Assembly: GCF_003991135.1 (NCBI RefSeq)
Contig: NZ_CP016379.1
Location: 1,550,001-1,614,000 of the forward strand
Reading direction: 5' to 3'
Origin: Anoxybacter fermentans
GTDB taxonomy: Bacteria > Bacillota > Halanaerobiia > DY22613
Length of the DNA: 64,000 nt
Made by a program: the position numbers and the translations under genes. The notes under the pieces were generated by a model. It was not told the origin of the DNA, ran no database searches, and was given only the letters and a program-made list of their open reading frames with translations. Shown here in pieces: positions 43,332-53,190 of the stretch (position 1 is the stretch's first letter; each line of letters starts with the position of its first letter).

Positions 43332-43551
43332 TGATTTTGCTGCAAAAAGCTAATTTTTTGCTTCAAAAAGAAATTTTTCGAACCATCTAAAGTCCGATTT
43401 CAATCGAAATAAGGCACACTAATCAATGGGTCATCTTGGCCCTTAATTAGTTCATCACATCCTCATATGAGGCCATTCTCTTCAATCTCACTAAGATGGT
43501 TTAACGAAAAATTTCAATAGCGCTCAAAATTAGCTTTTTGTAGTTTAATCA
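43332..43551 (+). repeat. LPE palindromic element, copy I (mosaic)
   Basis: 220 bp, from TGATTTTGCTGC to GTAGTTTAATCA, flanked by the perfect 4-bp repeat TACA. The left half is long-class (GAAATAAGGCACACTAATCAA), the right half short-class (GAGGCCATTCTCTTCAATCTCAC). The paralogous SASP 2 region at 54040-54110 has the same sequence without the element. Confidence 0.94.
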
Positions 43552-43605
43552 TACATTAAAATTTAATTTTAATTTCCTCACCTGATAAGCCATTTTAGTA
43601 TCCAT

Positions 43606-44415
43606 TCACCTGTATAATTTTTTTAATTCTTCCATTAAAAGTCTTGTAATAAAATTTCTTTTTAGATTAAATTTCTTATATTCAAGTTGATTTACTGGCA
43701 TAACATCTAAAAGGGAATTCGTTATAAAAATTTCATCTGCATTGAACAAATCATCTTTATGGTATTGTCCTGTTTTAAGTTTTAAATTTAGCTTTTTAAC
43801 AATATTCATAACCTTATTTCTAATAATACCAGGCAAAATACCGCAACTAACTGAAGGCGTATATACTACATTATCTTTTATAAAAAAAATATTCGATATG
43901 GTACCTTCACAAATCTTCCCATATACGTTTTCAAAAACAGCTTCATCAAACCCCTTTTTTCTAGCTTTTTCCAGAGATAATATATTTTCTATATAATTAT
44001 TTGACTTAATCCTTACTAAAGGCGATTCAGGATTTCTCTTTATATCTGCAAAACAGAGTTTAAAACCTTTTTTATAGATTTCCTCTTTATAAATATTTCC
44101 CCTTGTTGTTATTAATAAACAATATTTATCTTTGTTTTTAGAATAGGCTACTCTTATTCCTCCATCGTTCAAATTATTTTTTCTTATAAGTTTATAACAA
44201 TATTCTTCTATAATATTTAATGGTATTTTAAGTTCCAAATTTAAAATCTCACAGCCTCTTTTTAATCTTTCCATATGTTCTTTGAAAAAATATATTTTTC
44301 CATTATACACCTTTATGGTTTCAAAAAGGCCATAACCATACATAAAGCCTTCACCTGTAGGAGGAACACAAGCTTTATGAGATTCTATCAATTTTCCGTT
44401 AATGGATATATACAT
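43606..44415 (-). CDS. pabC: Aminodeoxychorismate lyase (class IV aminotransferase fold)
   Basis: A 269-residue PLP enzyme. GEGFMYGYGLFETIKVYNGK at the start, VRIKSNNYIENILSLEKARK with the PLP-binding Lys, VYGKICEGTISNIFFIKD, and GILPGIIRNKVMNI match PabC. It releases pyruvate from aminodeoxychorismate to give p-aminobenzoate for folate. With pabA and pabB upstream on the same strand, this function is well supported over branched-chain or D-amino-acid aminotransferases. It is notably AT-rich. Confidence 0.87.
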   Translation of the reverse strand: MYISINGKLIESHKACVPPTGEGFMYGYGLFETIKVYNGKIYFFKEHMERLKRGCEILNLELKIPLNIIEEYCYKLIRKNNLNDGGIRVAYSKNKDKYCLLITTRGNIYKEEIYKKGFKLCFADIKRNPESPLVRIKSNNYIENILSLEKARKKGFDEAVFENVYGKICEGTISNIFFIKDNVVYTPSVSCGILPGIIRNKVMNIVKKLNLKLKTGQYHKDDLFNADEIFITNSLLDVMPVNQLEYKKFNLKRNFITRLLMEELKKLYR

Positions 44416-44439
44416 AATGATACTCTCCTGTTGTTATTG

Positions 44440-44512
44440 TATTAAAATATTAGCTTGATTCTGTTCCCTATAAGCCGCCACCTGCTATTGACTAGCAAGT
44501 AGCTATTAGCTG
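44440..44512. repeat. Short AGCTATTAGCTGTTAAC-type intergenic repeat tract
   Basis: Overlapping TAGCTATTAGCTGTTAACTA-like words fill the gap between pabC and pabB. A similar tract lies at 49860-49925; none is seen outside the pab/thi block. Confidence 0.4.
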
Positions 44513-45883
44513 TTAACTATTTAGTGCTTCCATCAGCGCCCTGGCTTTATGTAGTGTTTCTTCATATTCAAGTTCCGGATCGGAATCCCAGACGATGCCT
44601 CCTCCTACCTGAAAGTAAGCTTTGTTATTTTTGCAAACTATAGTTCTAATAACTATATTCAAATCAGCATCTCCATTAAAACCTATATAACCTATGGAAC
44701 CGGTATAAACGTTTCTTTGAGTAGGCTCCAGTTCGTCAATTATTTCCATAGCCCTGATCTTAGGTGCTCCAGTGATAGAACCTCCTGGGAATGTGGCCAT
44801 AATGCAGTCTATTACATCACATTCGTCTTTTAGATTTCCAATCACCGTTGATACCAGGTGGTAAACAGTAGGATATTCTTCTAAATGGAACAACTCCGTT
44901 ACTTTTACAGTACCTGTCTTAGAGATCTTACCCAGATCGTTTCTTTCCAAATCCACTATCATCAACAATTCGGCCTTATCCTTCTCGCTTGATAATAACT
45001 CTTCTCTATTTTTTAAATCCTCTTTTAGAGTTTTGCCTCTAGGCCTTGTCCCCTTTATAGGTCTCGTTTCTATAACCCTATCCTTTATCCTTATAAATCT
45101 TTCAGGTGAACTGCTTATTATATACCCATCACCGAAATCGATAAAACTTGCAAATGGTGCAGGATTTATATTCCTTAACTTAGCATACAGTTCATAAGGA
45201 CTCTCCTGTAGTTCACATTCAAACCTCTGAGTAAGATTTGCCTGATAAATATCTCCAGCCCTTATATAATCTTTAACCTTGTTAATAGCTTTTATATATT
45301 CTTCCTTAGTAAAATTAGATTTAAATTTCAACGATTTGCTTTTTTTGCTTAGACTTATTTTTATTCCTTTCTTTTCTCCTTCCTTTATTTTGTCGATTAT
45401 TTCATTAACTATTTTTTCAGGTAAGTTTTTAATACCTAAAGATACTACAAATACTTTGTTTTTAGTATGGTCTATAACAATTATACCGTCATAAAAACCA
45501 AGATAGCAATCAGGTATATTTACATCATCTACGGCAGTTCTAGGTAATCTTTCTATATGATGGCACAAATCGTAGGCAAAATATCCTACTGCTCCTCCTA
45601 TAAAAGGAAGATCTGTCTTATAATCCATTTTGTACTTAGATAGTAATTCTTTTAATTTCATAAATGGATTTCCGGTAAACCTTTTAATTTCACCGTCTTC
45701 AATAATCTCCATTTTATCGTTTTTGCTTTTAAAAACTAAAAAAGGCTCAAATCCTATGAAGGAATATTTGCCAAGCTTTTGATGGTCCATTCCGCTATCT
45801 AAGAAAAAACTGTAGGAATAATCTTTAAAAAGTGTATAAATTTCAAAACTGTTTAAAGAAGTTTCTATTTCTTTAACTAACAT
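44513..45883 (-). CDS. pabB: Aminodeoxychorismate synthase component I
   Basis: A 456-residue chorismate-binding enzyme: the N-terminal domain (FIGFEPFLVFKSK) precedes the catalytic part with YIKAINKVKDYIRAGDIYQA, ISSSPERFIRIKDRVIETRP, IKGTRPRGKTLKEDL and FPGGSITGAPKIRAMEIIDEL. It converts chorismate to aminodeoxychorismate with PabA. Anthranilate synthase TrpE is similar, but the pabA-pabB-pabC neighbourhood and IKGT at the active site favour PabB. It starts behind GCAGGTG, 13 bases after pabA. Confidence 0.88.
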   Translation of the reverse strand: MLVKEIETSLNSFEIYTLFKDYSYSFFLDSGMDHQKLGKYSFIGFEPFLVFKSKNDKMEIIEDGEIKRFTGNPFMKLKELLSKYKMDYKTDLPFIGGAVGYFAYDLCHHIERLPRTAVDDVNIPDCYLGFYDGIIVIDHTKNKVFVVSLGIKNLPEKIVNEIIDKIKEGEKKGIKISLSKKSKSLKFKSNFTKEEYIKAINKVKDYIRAGDIYQANLTQRFECELQESPYELYAKLRNINPAPFASFIDFGDGYIISSSPERFIRIKDRVIETRPIKGTRPRGKTLKEDLKNREELLSSEKDKAELLMIVDLERNDLGKISKTGTVKVTELFHLEEYPTVYHLVSTVIGNLKDECDVIDCIMATFPGGSITGAPKIRAMEIIDELEPTQRNVYTGSIGYIGFNGDADLNIVIRTIVCKNNKAYFQVGGGIVWDSDPELEYEETLHKARALMEALNS

Positions 45884-45895
45884 CTTTTCACCTGC

Positions 45896-46474
45896 TTATC
45901 TTAATTTTTTAGCTTCTTTTAAGAAATTATTGAGAAGTTCCAGGCCCATTTCAGTAAGTATTGCTTCAGGGTGAAATTGTACTCCTTCAATCAGATATTC
46001 TTTATGTTTTATACCCATTATTTCCCCATCATAAGTTTCTGCGGTAATTTCAAAACAATCCGGTAAAGATTCCCTATCAATAACCAATGAATGATATCTG
46101 GTCACATTTAAGGGATTTTTAAGGTTTTTAAATACCCCTTTATTAATATGCTTAATAGGATGAACTTTTCCATGTACAGGCTCCAATGCCTTTACAATTT
46201 TACCCCCAAATACCTGTCCTATAGTCTGATGCCCTAAACATATGCCAAGTATAGGTATTTTGCCCTTAAATTTTTCTACAACTTCTATACAAATTCCTGC
46301 TTCATTGGGAGTACATGGTCCGGGAGATAAAACGATCATATCAGGATTTAGTTTCTCAATTTCTTCAATTGTAATTTTATCATTTCTGTATACTAAAACT
46401 TTTTCCTTCAGACATTCTAAATATTGAACTAAATTATAAGTAAAAGAATCATAATTATCAATCATTAAAATCAA
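45896..46474 (-). CDS. pabA: Aminodeoxychorismate synthase glutamine amidotransferase subunit
   Basis: A 192-residue class I glutamine amidotransferase: MILMIDNYDSFTYNLVQYLE, LSPGPCTPNEAGI, ILGICLGHQTIGQVFGG with the catalytic Cys, and GVQFHPEAILTEMG with the catalytic His. It supplies ammonia to PabB (possibly also to TrpE). The start is TTG at 46474, 7 bases behind AAAGGAG, which gives the normal family N-terminus; the frame open to 46609 adds 45 residues that do not fit. Confidence 0.88.
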   Translation of the reverse strand: MILMIDNYDSFTYNLVQYLECLKEKVLVYRNDKITIEEIEKLNPDMIVLSPGPCTPNEAGICIEVVEKFKGKIPILGICLGHQTIGQVFGGKIVKALEPVHGKVHPIKHINKGVFKNLKNPLNVTRYHSLVIDRESLPDCFEITAETYDGEIMGIKHKEYLIEGVQFHPEAILTEMGLELLNNFLKEAKKLR

Positions 46475-46678
46475 ATATAACACTCCTTTTTTAAAGTTCA
46501 ATATTCGGATATGCTTTGAAAATATGTAATTACATAAATATACCTGCCTTCTACTAATTACTGCTGGTTTTAGTATAGCATTTGTTACAGCACTAATCAA
46601 GTACAGCAATTCATCTTATCCATACATTTCCTTTAAAAGCAAAAGACTTCTTATCGAATTAGGTTGAAAATTCATTGA

Positions 46679-46901
46679 TGATTTTATTGCAAAAAGCTAA
46701 TTTTTCGCTTCAAAAGAAATTTTTCGAACCACCTAAAGTTCGATTTCAGTTGAAATAAGGCATACTAATCAATGGAGCCTCCTGACCCTTGATTAGCTCA
46801 TCACATCCTGTGATGAGGCTTTATTTCAACTGAAATCTCACTAAGATAGTTTAACGAAAAATTTCTATGGCGCTCAAAATTAGCTTTTTGCAATTTAATC
46901 A
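46679..46901 (+). repeat. LPE palindromic element, copy J (long class)
   Basis: 223 bp, from TGATTTTATTGC to GCAATTTAATCA, flanked by the perfect 4-bp repeat TTGA. The inner stem is TTTCAGTTGAAATAA with TTATTTCAACTGAAA: compared with copy B both strands changed so that pairing is kept. The right end supplies the tenI stop codon. It lies between pabA and tenI, in the 285-base gap. Confidence 0.94.
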
Positions 46902-47488
46902 TTGATTTTATCTTTTATTTTTTTTGCAGATAAGTAAGGTTCATTTGATGCCATTATATAAGACATAACTGCAATTCCATCGGCACCTGCAGATAAAACT
47001 TTTTTTACATTTTCAGGATTTATGCCACCCAGTGCTATTACAGGAATTTTAACTTGAGACTTTATATCTTTAATCAGTTCGATTCCTTTAGGCCTTAATC
47101 CTTTTTTACAATCCGTTTCAAATATGTGACTAGCCAGTATATAGCTTGCTCCGTGTTTCTCTGAAAGTATCGCTTCTTTTAAACTGTGCACTGATACACC
47201 TAAAAGTCCTTTAAATTCAAATTTTTCTTTCATAAATCTATCAAAACTTGTATGGAAACCTGATGCATTTATGTTTTTTGCTACATCTAAATTTCCGTTA
47301 ACTATTAATGGTATGTTATAAGCATCAGCGATGTTTTTCAATTTAATTGCAATTGGAAGCAGTTCCTCGTAAGATAAATCCTTTTCCCTTAATAAAACAG
47401 CATCTACTCCACCTTTAATGGCATTTTCTACTACATCGTAAAAGTTGTCTTTTTCTATAATTTTTCTATTTGTTATAAGATAAAGCAC
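46895..47488 (-). CDS. tenI: TenI-like thiazole tautomerase
   Basis: A 197-residue TIM-barrel protein related to ThiE: YLITNRKII, LLREKDLSYEELL, LIVNGNLDVAKNINASGFH, LGVSVHSLKEA and IALGGINPENVKKVL. HIFETDCKKGLRPKGIE resembles the TenI motif around its active-site His. Because a clear ThiE is encoded nearby, this one is taken as the tautomerase that converts the thiazole intermediate, rather than a second phosphate synthase. The GTG start lies 1 base after the thiC stop. Its stop codon lies inside LPE copy J. Confidence 0.75.
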   Translation of the reverse strand: MLYLITNRKIIEKDNFYDVVENAIKGGVDAVLLREKDLSYEELLPIAIKLKNIADAYNIPLIVNGNLDVAKNINASGFHTSFDRFMKEKFEFKGLLGVSVHSLKEAILSEKHGASYILASHIFETDCKKGLRPKGIELIKDIKSQVKIPVIALGGINPENVKKVLSAGADGIAVMSYIMASNEPYLSAKKIKDKIND

Positions 47489-47489
47489 T

Positions 47490-48803
47490 TTAGTCGTCCT
47501 CTCTTAAAATATTTATGTTTTTGCCCTGCATTACTTTGTTTATATTCCTCATAGAACACATTTTTCCGCACATTGTACAACTATCTTCGTGTTCAGGCAT
47601 GGATTCACGTCTATATCTTCTTGCCTTTTCAGGGTCGATGGCCAGTTCAAACATTCTTTCCCAATCTAAATTTTGTCTAGCTTTGCTCATTTCGCAATCC
47701 CATTCTTTTGCACCCTTAATATTTTTCGCTATGTCTGCAGCATGGGCAGCAATTTTAGAAGCAATAATACCTTCTTTCATATCTTCTAATGTAGGAAGCC
47801 TTAAATGTTCTGCTGGTGTTACATAGCATAAGAAGTCTGCACCGTTTGCAGCTGCAATAGCTCCTCCTATGGCGCTTGTAATGTGGTCATATCCAGGAGC
47901 AATATCTGTAACTATAGGGCCTAATACATAGAAAGGTGCACCATGGCAGAGTTTTTTCTCAAGGAGCATATTAGCAGCTATCTCATTTAAAGGCATATGT
48001 CCAGGTCCTTCTATCATTACTTGTATATTTCTTTCCCATGCCCTTTTTGTAAGTTCTCCAAGTACTATAAGTTCTTTAATCTGGCTTGCATCTGTAGCAT
48101 CGTTGATGCTTCCGGGACGACAGGCATCACCAAGACTTATGGTTACATCATATTTTTCACATATGTCTAAAACTTCATCAAAGTATTCGTAAAATGGATT
48201 TTCTTTATCGTTTAATTCCATCCACGCATATAATAAGGAACCGCCCCTTGAAACTATATTTGTAAGCCTTTTGTTTCTTTTAAAGACTTCGGCAGTTTCC
48301 CTATTTATACCGGCATGTATTGTCATGAAGTCAACACCATCTTGAGCATGTTTTTCTACAACCTTTATAAATTCTTCAGCAGTTATATCTTTAAGTTCTT
48401 TATCGTAAAAACCAATTGCATCGTATACAGGTACCGTACCTATCATTGCAGGAGACATATCGATTAACTTCTTTCTAAACTCTTCAGTTTTTCCGTAAGA
48501 ACTTAAATCCATTATTGATTCAACCTTCATTTTAAGGGCTACTTTTACCTTTTCTAGCTCCTTTTCGACATTACAGCAGTCCTTTGAAATACCTAAGTTG
48601 ACATTTATTTTAGTCCTCAAGCCTTCTCCAATTCCTTCGGGATCAAGGGATTTATGTTTTTTGTTTGCAGGTATTACCACTTTACCCTGCGCTATTTTTT
48701 CTCTTAAAACTTCAACATCTATTTTTTCCTTTTTAGCAACTACTTCCATTTCCCTGGTAATTATACCTTTTTTAGCAGCATCCATTTGAGTTGTATAATT
48801 CAT
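47490..48803 (-). CDS. thiC: Phosphomethylpyrimidine synthase ThiC
   Basis: A 437-residue radical-SAM enzyme that rearranges aminoimidazole ribotide to the HMP-P pyrimidine of thiamine. [91 protein letters not shown] and the C-terminal cluster site CTMCGKMC are all present. It is of the short class. It follows thiE and precedes tenI in the operon. Confidence 0.96.
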   Translation of the reverse strand: MNYTTQMDAAKKGIITREMEVVAKKEKIDVEVLREKIAQGKVVIPANKKHKSLDPEGIGEGLRTKINVNLGISKDCCNVEKELEKVKVALKMKVESIMDLSSYGKTEEFRKKLIDMSPAMIGTVPVYDAIGFYDKELKDITAEEFIKVVEKHAQDGVDFMTIHAGINRETAEVFKRNKRLTNIVSRGGSLLYAWMELNDKENPFYEYFDEVLDICEKYDVTISLGDACRPGSINDATDASQIKELIVLGELTKRAWERNIQVMIEGPGHMPLNEIAANMLLEKKLCHGAPFYVLGPIVTDIAPGYDHITSAIGGAIAAANGADFLCYVTPAEHLRLPTLEDMKEGIIASKIAAHAADIAKNIKGAKEWDCEMSKARQNLDWERMFELAIDPEKARRYRRESMPEHEDSCTMCGKMCSMRNINKVMQGKNINILREDD

Positions 48804-48819
48804 TTTCCATTCCCCTTTT

Positions 48820-49839
48820 CTATATAGTGTTTAGTAATCTTCGTATACTCTTTACTTTTTCAACTATATTCGGCGAACCGACAATTTCAGATATCATTGC
48901 AAAACATTTACCACCGTGTCTTTTAACTTCAAGAATATTCGATTCCTTTATTCCTCCTATTGCCACATAAGGAATAGGAATGTTTTCAGAAACCCATTTG
49001 AGATACTTTAATCCTTCAGATTTTTCTACATTTTTTTTGGTTGTCGTATTAAATATGGGGCCTACTCCTATATAATCTGCTCCTTTCTCAACAGCTGCTT
49101 TGGCCTGTTCAATGTTGTGGGTAGATAGGCCTATAATCATATTTCCTGTTATTTTTTTTACTTCTTCTATCGGTATGTCTTCCTGTCCTATGTGAATGCC
49201 ATCAGCCTTTACAGCAAGGGCTATGTCCACATCATCGTTGACAATAAAAGTTACTCCACTGTCTTTAGTAAGTTTTCGAATAGCTTTGCATTCATTATAT
49301 TTTTCAAATTTACTTTTTTCCTTTTCTCTATATTGAATAATTTTGATTCCAGCCTTTATCATTTCTTCAACTATCTGAATATTGGTTCTGCCCAAAGAAA
49401 ACTCTTCTCCCGTAATTCCATAAATGTCAGTATTTAAAAAAGCTTTATTTAGTCCGAAATTTTTTTCTAAATCATAGGATTTATACCTAAGGCCTTCGTA
49501 TATTTTCGATTTATCATAATGTCCTAAAATCTTGAGGGATTCTTCAATACTTCTCAATCCTTCCTGAACTCTTTTAAAATTTGCTTCTACTAAACTTAAT
49601 AAATCTTCTTTTTTATCGATAGTGCTTGTTTGGGATATTGTAAAACCCGGGTCATTACAGGAATCCCTAAAATTTAATAAGTTAGGATCTGAAAAAACTT
49701 TCCTTACAATATGCCTCATTTCCCTGAGTTCCTTTGTCATATTGACATCTTCTAAAATAAATCGGGATATATCTTCTAAAACTCTCAATCCTTCTGCAAC
49801 TCTATTGATATTCGCATCAATTATTCTGTAACAATTCAT
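48820..49839 (-). CDS. thiE: ThiD2-ThiE fusion: HMP-P kinase domain with thiamine-phosphate synthase
   Basis: About 339 residues. Residues 1-130 form a ThiD2-type domain ([41 protein letters not shown]), a kinase for HMP phosphate. Residues 135-339 form ThiE ([78 protein letters not shown]), which joins HMP-PP and thiazole phosphate. This would explain the lack of a separate thiD in the cluster. The ATG at 49839 behind GAGGTG is used. Confidence 0.9.
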   Translation of the reverse strand: MNCYRIIDANINRVAEGLRVLEDISRFILEDVNMTKELREMRHIVRKVFSDPNLLNFRDSCNDPGFTISQTSTIDKKEDLLSLVEANFKRVQEGLRSIEESLKILGHYDKSKIYEGLRYKSYDLEKNFGLNKAFLNTDIYGITGEEFSLGRTNIQIVEEMIKAGIKIIQYREKEKSKFEKYNECKAIRKLTKDSGVTFIVNDDVDIALAVKADGIHIGQEDIPIEEVKKITGNMIIGLSTHNIEQAKAAVEKGADYIGVGPIFNTTTKKNVEKSEGLKYLKWVSENIPIPYVAIGGIKESNILEVKRHGGKCFAMISEIVGSPNIVEKVKSIRRLLNTI

Positions 49840-49859
49840 GAAAGACACCTCAATATTAT

Positions 49860-49925
49860 TTAGAAGTTGAAAGTTAGCTAATATCTAATAACTTTTAACA
49901 GTAAGCTGTCAGCTATTACCTGACA
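49860..49925. repeat. Second AGCTAATA/AACTTTTAACAG-type intergenic tract
   Basis: An AT-rich tract with words like TTAGCTAATATCTAATAACT and CTGTCAGCTATTACC between thiE and thiH. It resembles the tract at 44440-44512 and is absent outside this block. Confidence 0.35.
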
Positions 49926-49930
49926 ACTTA

Positions 49931-51034
49931 TTATATATGCATCCAATCTTTAAATACCGGCTGGTAACCCTTTTTCAATATGGCTTCTTTTATTTCTTTA
50001 ACACTTCGTTTGTCAGAAATTTCAAACTGACCGTCACTTTTTGTCTTAGATGTATGTCCACCAACCTCAGTAGATACTCCTGCCGACATTTTGGTAACTC
50101 CCAGTGGAATCAGGTTGTCCCTTAAATTTTGATTTTCTCTTGTGGAGATTGTAATACCTACACGGGGTAGAAAAAGCCTTAAAGCCAGCATTATTTGAAC
50201 TAAGTTTTTGTCATTTACAGGATAAATTTCTTCGAATACTCCTATGTGGGGTCTTATTCTCGGAAGAGAAATGCTTACCTCCACATCAGAATATTTGTCT
50301 TGCAAATATTTTGCGTGAAGTCCTGTCATAAAAGCTTCTTTTCTCCAGTCGTTTAAACCTAGAAGTGCTCCTATGTTTATATTCCTTATTTGAGCCCTGC
50401 AAGCCCTTTCAGGAGCATTTAACCTAAACTTGTAATTTTTTTTAGGTCCTGCAATATGGACTTTATCATATATTTCTTCATCATATACCTCTTGATAAAT
50501 AGTAAGTCCGTCTACTCCTGCTTCAATAACTTGTCTGTATTCATCTTCATTAAGGGGGTAAATTTCTATCGAAATCGAATCAAAATATTTTCTCAAAATC
50601 TTTACTGCATCAATTATATACGAAACTGGTGTTTCTTTTCTCGATTCCCCTGTTAAAATAAGGATATGCCTGAGTCCTGTAGATGAAATTGCTTTAGCTT
50701 CCTCTTCTATTTCTTTAAATGTTAATTTTTTCCTTTTGATCTTATTTTCTATATTAAACCCGCAGTAAGAACATCTATTGACACAATAATTGGCCAGATA
50801 CATAGGAGTATAAAGGAGTATCGTTTTACCAAAATTTTGTACTGTCAACCTATGAGCTTTTTGAGCCATATCTTCAAGATAATTCTCAGCTTCAGGAGAC
50901 AAAAGAGCAAGAAAATCATACTCATTTATTTTATATTCATTTATTATCCTGAGTATATCTGATGGTGTTATATTTTCAAAAAACTTATCGAAATTAAAGT
51001 TTTTATATCTTAAATATTCATTATAAAAACTCAT
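49931..51034 (-). CDS. thiH: 2-iminoacetate synthase ThiH
   Basis: A 367-residue radical-SAM tyrosine lyase. The cluster motif [11 protein letters not shown] is near residue 86, preceded by [10 protein letters not shown]; later [46 protein letters not shown] and [12 protein letters not shown]. It makes dehydroglycine for the thiazole ring and is the oxygen-sensitive route, typical of anaerobes. The ATG overlaps the thiG stop by 1 base. Confidence 0.94.
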   Translation of the reverse strand: MSFYNEYLRYKNFNFDKFFENITPSDILRIINEYKINEYDFLALLSPEAENYLEDMAQKAHRLTVQNFGKTILLYTPMYLANYCVNRCSYCGFNIENKIKRKKLTFKEIEEEAKAISSTGLRHILILTGESRKETPVSYIIDAVKILRKYFDSISIEIYPLNEDEYRQVIEAGVDGLTIYQEVYDEEIYDKVHIAGPKKNYKFRLNAPERACRAQIRNINIGALLGLNDWRKEAFMTGLHAKYLQDKYSDVEVSISLPRIRPHIGVFEEIYPVNDKNLVQIMLALRLFLPRVGITISTRENQNLRDNLIPLGVTKMSAGVSTEVGGHTSKTKSDGQFEISDKRSVKEIKEAILKKGYQPVFKDWMHI

Positions 51035-51810
51035 TATATCCCGCCTTCGTTTAGAAATCCTGTAAGTGGAGAAGAAGCTTCAGCATATCTTCTTTCAGGG
51101 CCTAATTTGGAAAGGTAAGCTATTCTACCAGCTCTAACAGCTAAACTAAAGGCTTCAGCCATTTTGACAGGGTCTCCGGCAGTAGCAATGGCTGTATTAA
51201 CTAAAACTGCTGCTGCTCCCATTTCCATAGCTTCGGCAGCATCGGAAGGTTTACCTATACCTGCATCTACGATTATCGGTATGTCTATTTCATCTATCAT
51301 AATTTGTATCAATTCCCTGGTTTTTAGTCCTCTATTTGTACCTATAGGCGATCCTAAAGGCATAACTGCAGCAGCTCCAGCTTCAACCAGTCTTTTAGCA
51401 GCTATTAAGTCTGGACTCATATATGGGAGTACAACAAAACCTTCCCTGGCTAAAATTTCAGTAGCTTTAATAGTTTCGTAATTGTCAGGAAGGAGATATT
51501 TATTATCGGAAATAACTTCGATTTTTATCCAGTTTCCGCATCCCATAGCTTTTGCAAGTCTTGCAATCCTTACTGCTTCTTCTGCGTTTCTTGCTCCAGA
51601 AGTATTTGGAAGTAAAATACAATCTTCAGGTATATATTCAAGAATATTTTCTTCTTTAGAATTTAAATCTACTCTTCTTAATGCCATAGTAATTACCTGT
51701 GCCTTAGAACTTTTTATAACATCAGGAATTATTTTTTTGCTTGGAAATTTGCCCGTACCTATAAATAACCTGTTTTTAAGTTTGATTCCTCCAATAACCA
51801 ATTTATCCAT
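51034..51810 (-). CDS. thiG: Thiazole synthase ThiG
   Basis: About 258 residues. [36 protein letters not shown] with the likely Schiff-base Lys, [40 protein letters not shown] and [20 protein letters not shown] are typical ThiG motifs. It builds the thiazole phosphate from deoxyxylulose phosphate, dehydroglycine and ThiS thiocarboxylate. The ATG at 51810 is preferred to a GTG four codons upstream that sits against the ribosome site. It lies between thiF and thiH. Confidence 0.95.
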   Translation of the reverse strand: MDKLVIGGIKLKNRLFIGTGKFPSKKIIPDVIKSSKAQVITMALRRVDLNSKEENILEYIPEDCILLPNTSGARNAEEAVRIARLAKAMGCGNWIKIEVISDNKYLLPDNYETIKATEILAREGFVVLPYMSPDLIAAKRLVEAGAAAVMPLGSPIGTNRGLKTRELIQIMIDEIDIPIIVDAGIGKPSDAAEAMEMGAAAVLVNTAIATAGDPVKMAEAFSLAVRAGRIAYLSKLGPERRYAEASSPLTGFLNEGGI

Positions 51811-51814
51811 AACT

Positions 51815-52621
51815 CTACACACCCTTTTCTCCCATAATAAGTCTTAAAACAGTATTGGCCTGATGATTGGCCGCTATACAAACTCTTGGTGCCATAAGGC
51901 CACATCCCGGTTTTGCTTCTGAAATACCGTCACCTACCAGGTAAAAATTGTTCTTAATTTTTCTAGTTACTATTGTATTGTTGGAAAAATAGCCAGCCAT
52001 TCCTGAAGCGGCTACTATAATTTTTCCAGGCATTTTATTTAGTACTGTATTTACTAATGTTGCTTTGGAATGAGGATTATCGAAAGCTTCTACTATAATG
52101 TCAACTTTACTGAAAATATCTGAAATATTGTTTTCATCTAAATATGCATTTTTTATATCCACTTTAACAAAGGGATTGATTTGAGAAATAATATCTTTCA
52201 TAGCCTCCGTTTTAAGCATGCCTATATGTTTTATAAAATATTGCTGCCTATTTAGATTGCTCGGTTCAACAACATCGAAGTCTACTAAAAGAAGTCTACC
52301 TATACCTATTCTTGCTAGTGAAATTGCAACATTTGAACCAAGACCACCAAGCCCTGCAATACCTATGTAAGCCTTTTTTACCTTTTCGTGTACTCCAGGA
52401 GTATGGCGTGCAATTAAAAGGGCTTCCAATTCGTTTTTATCGGGAATTTCGCCTCGTTTTATCAATGTTAATTTGTCATTTTCCTTTAAAATCATATCTT
52501 CCCTTATAATGAATCCATTTAGTACTACTATATCTGCGTCTTTTTTTACCATATCTCTAACTTCAAAGGCTGTAGTACCTTCTTTTATTGTAAAATTTCT
52601 TTCGTTAACGAATATGTTCAT
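51815..52621 (-). CDS. thiF: ThiF-type adenylyltransferase with an N-terminal ThiS-like domain
   Basis: About 268 residues. Residues 1-65 look like a ThiS/ubiquitin-fold domain ([32 protein letters not shown]) without a terminal Gly-Gly. The E1-like part follows: [54 protein letters not shown] and [20 protein letters not shown]. It adenylates the ThiS C-terminus. The fused ThiS-like domain may be regulatory or structural, as a separate thiS lies just upstream. The ATG at 52621 shares a few bases with the thiS stop. Confidence 0.88.
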   Translation of the reverse strand: MNIFVNERNFTIKEGTTAFEVRDMVKKDADIVVLNGFIIREDMILKENDKLTLIKRGEIPDKNELEALLIARHTPGVHEKVKKAYIGIAGLGGLGSNVAISLARIGIGRLLLVDFDVVEPSNLNRQQYFIKHIGMLKTEAMKDIISQINPFVKVDIKNAYLDENNISDIFSKVDIIVEAFDNPHSKATLVNTVLNKMPGKIIVAASGMAGYFSNNTIVTRKIKNNFYLVGDGISEAKPGCGLMAPRVCIAANHQANTVLRLIMGEKGV

Positions 52622-52622
52622 T

Positions 52623-52817
52623 TTAGCCACCACCTACAAAACTCACTATTTCGACTCTGTCTTCCTTATCGAGTATTTTTACAGAGTATTTTTCCTTTGG
52701 GACAATTTCAAAATTTACTTCTACAACCACCTTGTTTTTATCTAAACCGAGTCTTTTAAGAAGATTATCTACCGTTATTCCTATTTCAAAATCCATTTCT
52801 TTTCCGTTGATTATCAC
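52623..52817 (-). CDS. thiS: Sulfur carrier protein ThiS
   Basis: A 64-residue ubiquitin-fold carrier. MIINGKEMDFEIGITVDNLL is a typical start, and the protein ends VEIVSFVGGG with the required terminal Gly-Gly for thiocarboxylate formation. The start is GTG at 52817 behind AAAGGAGGGA. It is the first gene of the thiamine operon, downstream of the TPP riboswitch. Confidence 0.93.
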   Translation of the reverse strand: MIINGKEMDFEIGITVDNLLKRLGLDKNKVVVEVNFEIVPKEKYSVKILDKEDRVEIVSFVGGG

Positions 52818-52903
52818 TTTATCCCTCCTTTCAAACTCAGCTTTTTAATAATGATTAAAGTCAAACTATAATCCAATAACCAAGAAATTATTAACTTAAA
52901 TTG

Positions 52904-52963
52904 GTCGAAATAAGGCACACTAATCAATATTTCGCTCAAAATTAGCTTTTTACAGTTTAATCA
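52904..52963 (+). repeat. LPE palindromic element, copy K (internal deletion remnant)
   Basis: 60 bp: GTCGAAATAAGGCACACTAA from the middle of the long class joined to TTTCGCTCAAAATTAGC and the right end ACAGTTTAATCA. Most of the element, including the left end, is gone. Confidence 0.85.
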
Positions 52964-53020
52964 TAAATAAAAATGGGAAGCAATTTTCTGCTCCCCTCAT
53001 AACCAAACCGGTATATAAAC

Positions 53021-53054
53021 AAAAAAATCACAAATCCCTAGAGAATTTGTGATA
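53021..53054 (-). terminator. Terminator controlled by the TPP riboswitch
   Basis: On the minus strand ATCACAAATT, a 6-8 base loop and ATTTGTGATTTTTTT form a 9-bp stem with seven T residues, 14 bases downstream of the riboswitch and upstream of thiS. A further GGGAAGCA/TGCTCCC hairpin lies at 52973-52996. Confidence 0.85.
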
Positions 53055-53067
53055 AACTAAAACACAA

Positions 53068-53160
53068 ACTTCCCTACGGTAGCATTACCTACATCAGGTT
53101 ATGAGGGTCAGAGATAACATCTCTTTCTCAGCCTATCAATATAGGCTCCCCTAGTTGTGC
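53068..53160 (-). promoter_or_regulatory. TPP riboswitch (thi box)
   Basis: On the minus strand it reads ACTAGGGGAGCC, GGCTGAGA, a variable arm, GACCC, ACCTGATG..GGTAATGC and CGTAGGGAAG, i.e. all conserved parts of the TPP aptamer in order. When TPP is bound, transcription should end at the terminator below. It controls thiS-thiF-thiG-thiH-thiE-thiC-tenI. Confidence 0.96.
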
Positions 53161-53190
53161 AAATATTTAATTTTAAATGATTATATAAGA

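Noticed and set aside
46475-46609. N-terminal extension of PabA
   Set aside because: The 45 added residues do not fit glutamine amidotransferases, and the TTG at 46474 has a good ribosome site.
46895-47488. Second ThiE
   Set aside because: The residues around HIFETDCKKG suit TenI better, and a complete ThiE is encoded at 48820; ThiE activity cannot be excluded.
47515-47826. Plus-strand frame inside thiC, and similar plus-strand frames at 5946, 6459 and 51164
   Set aside because: All lie opposite to strongly conserved genes and their translations are low in protein-like character; shadows.
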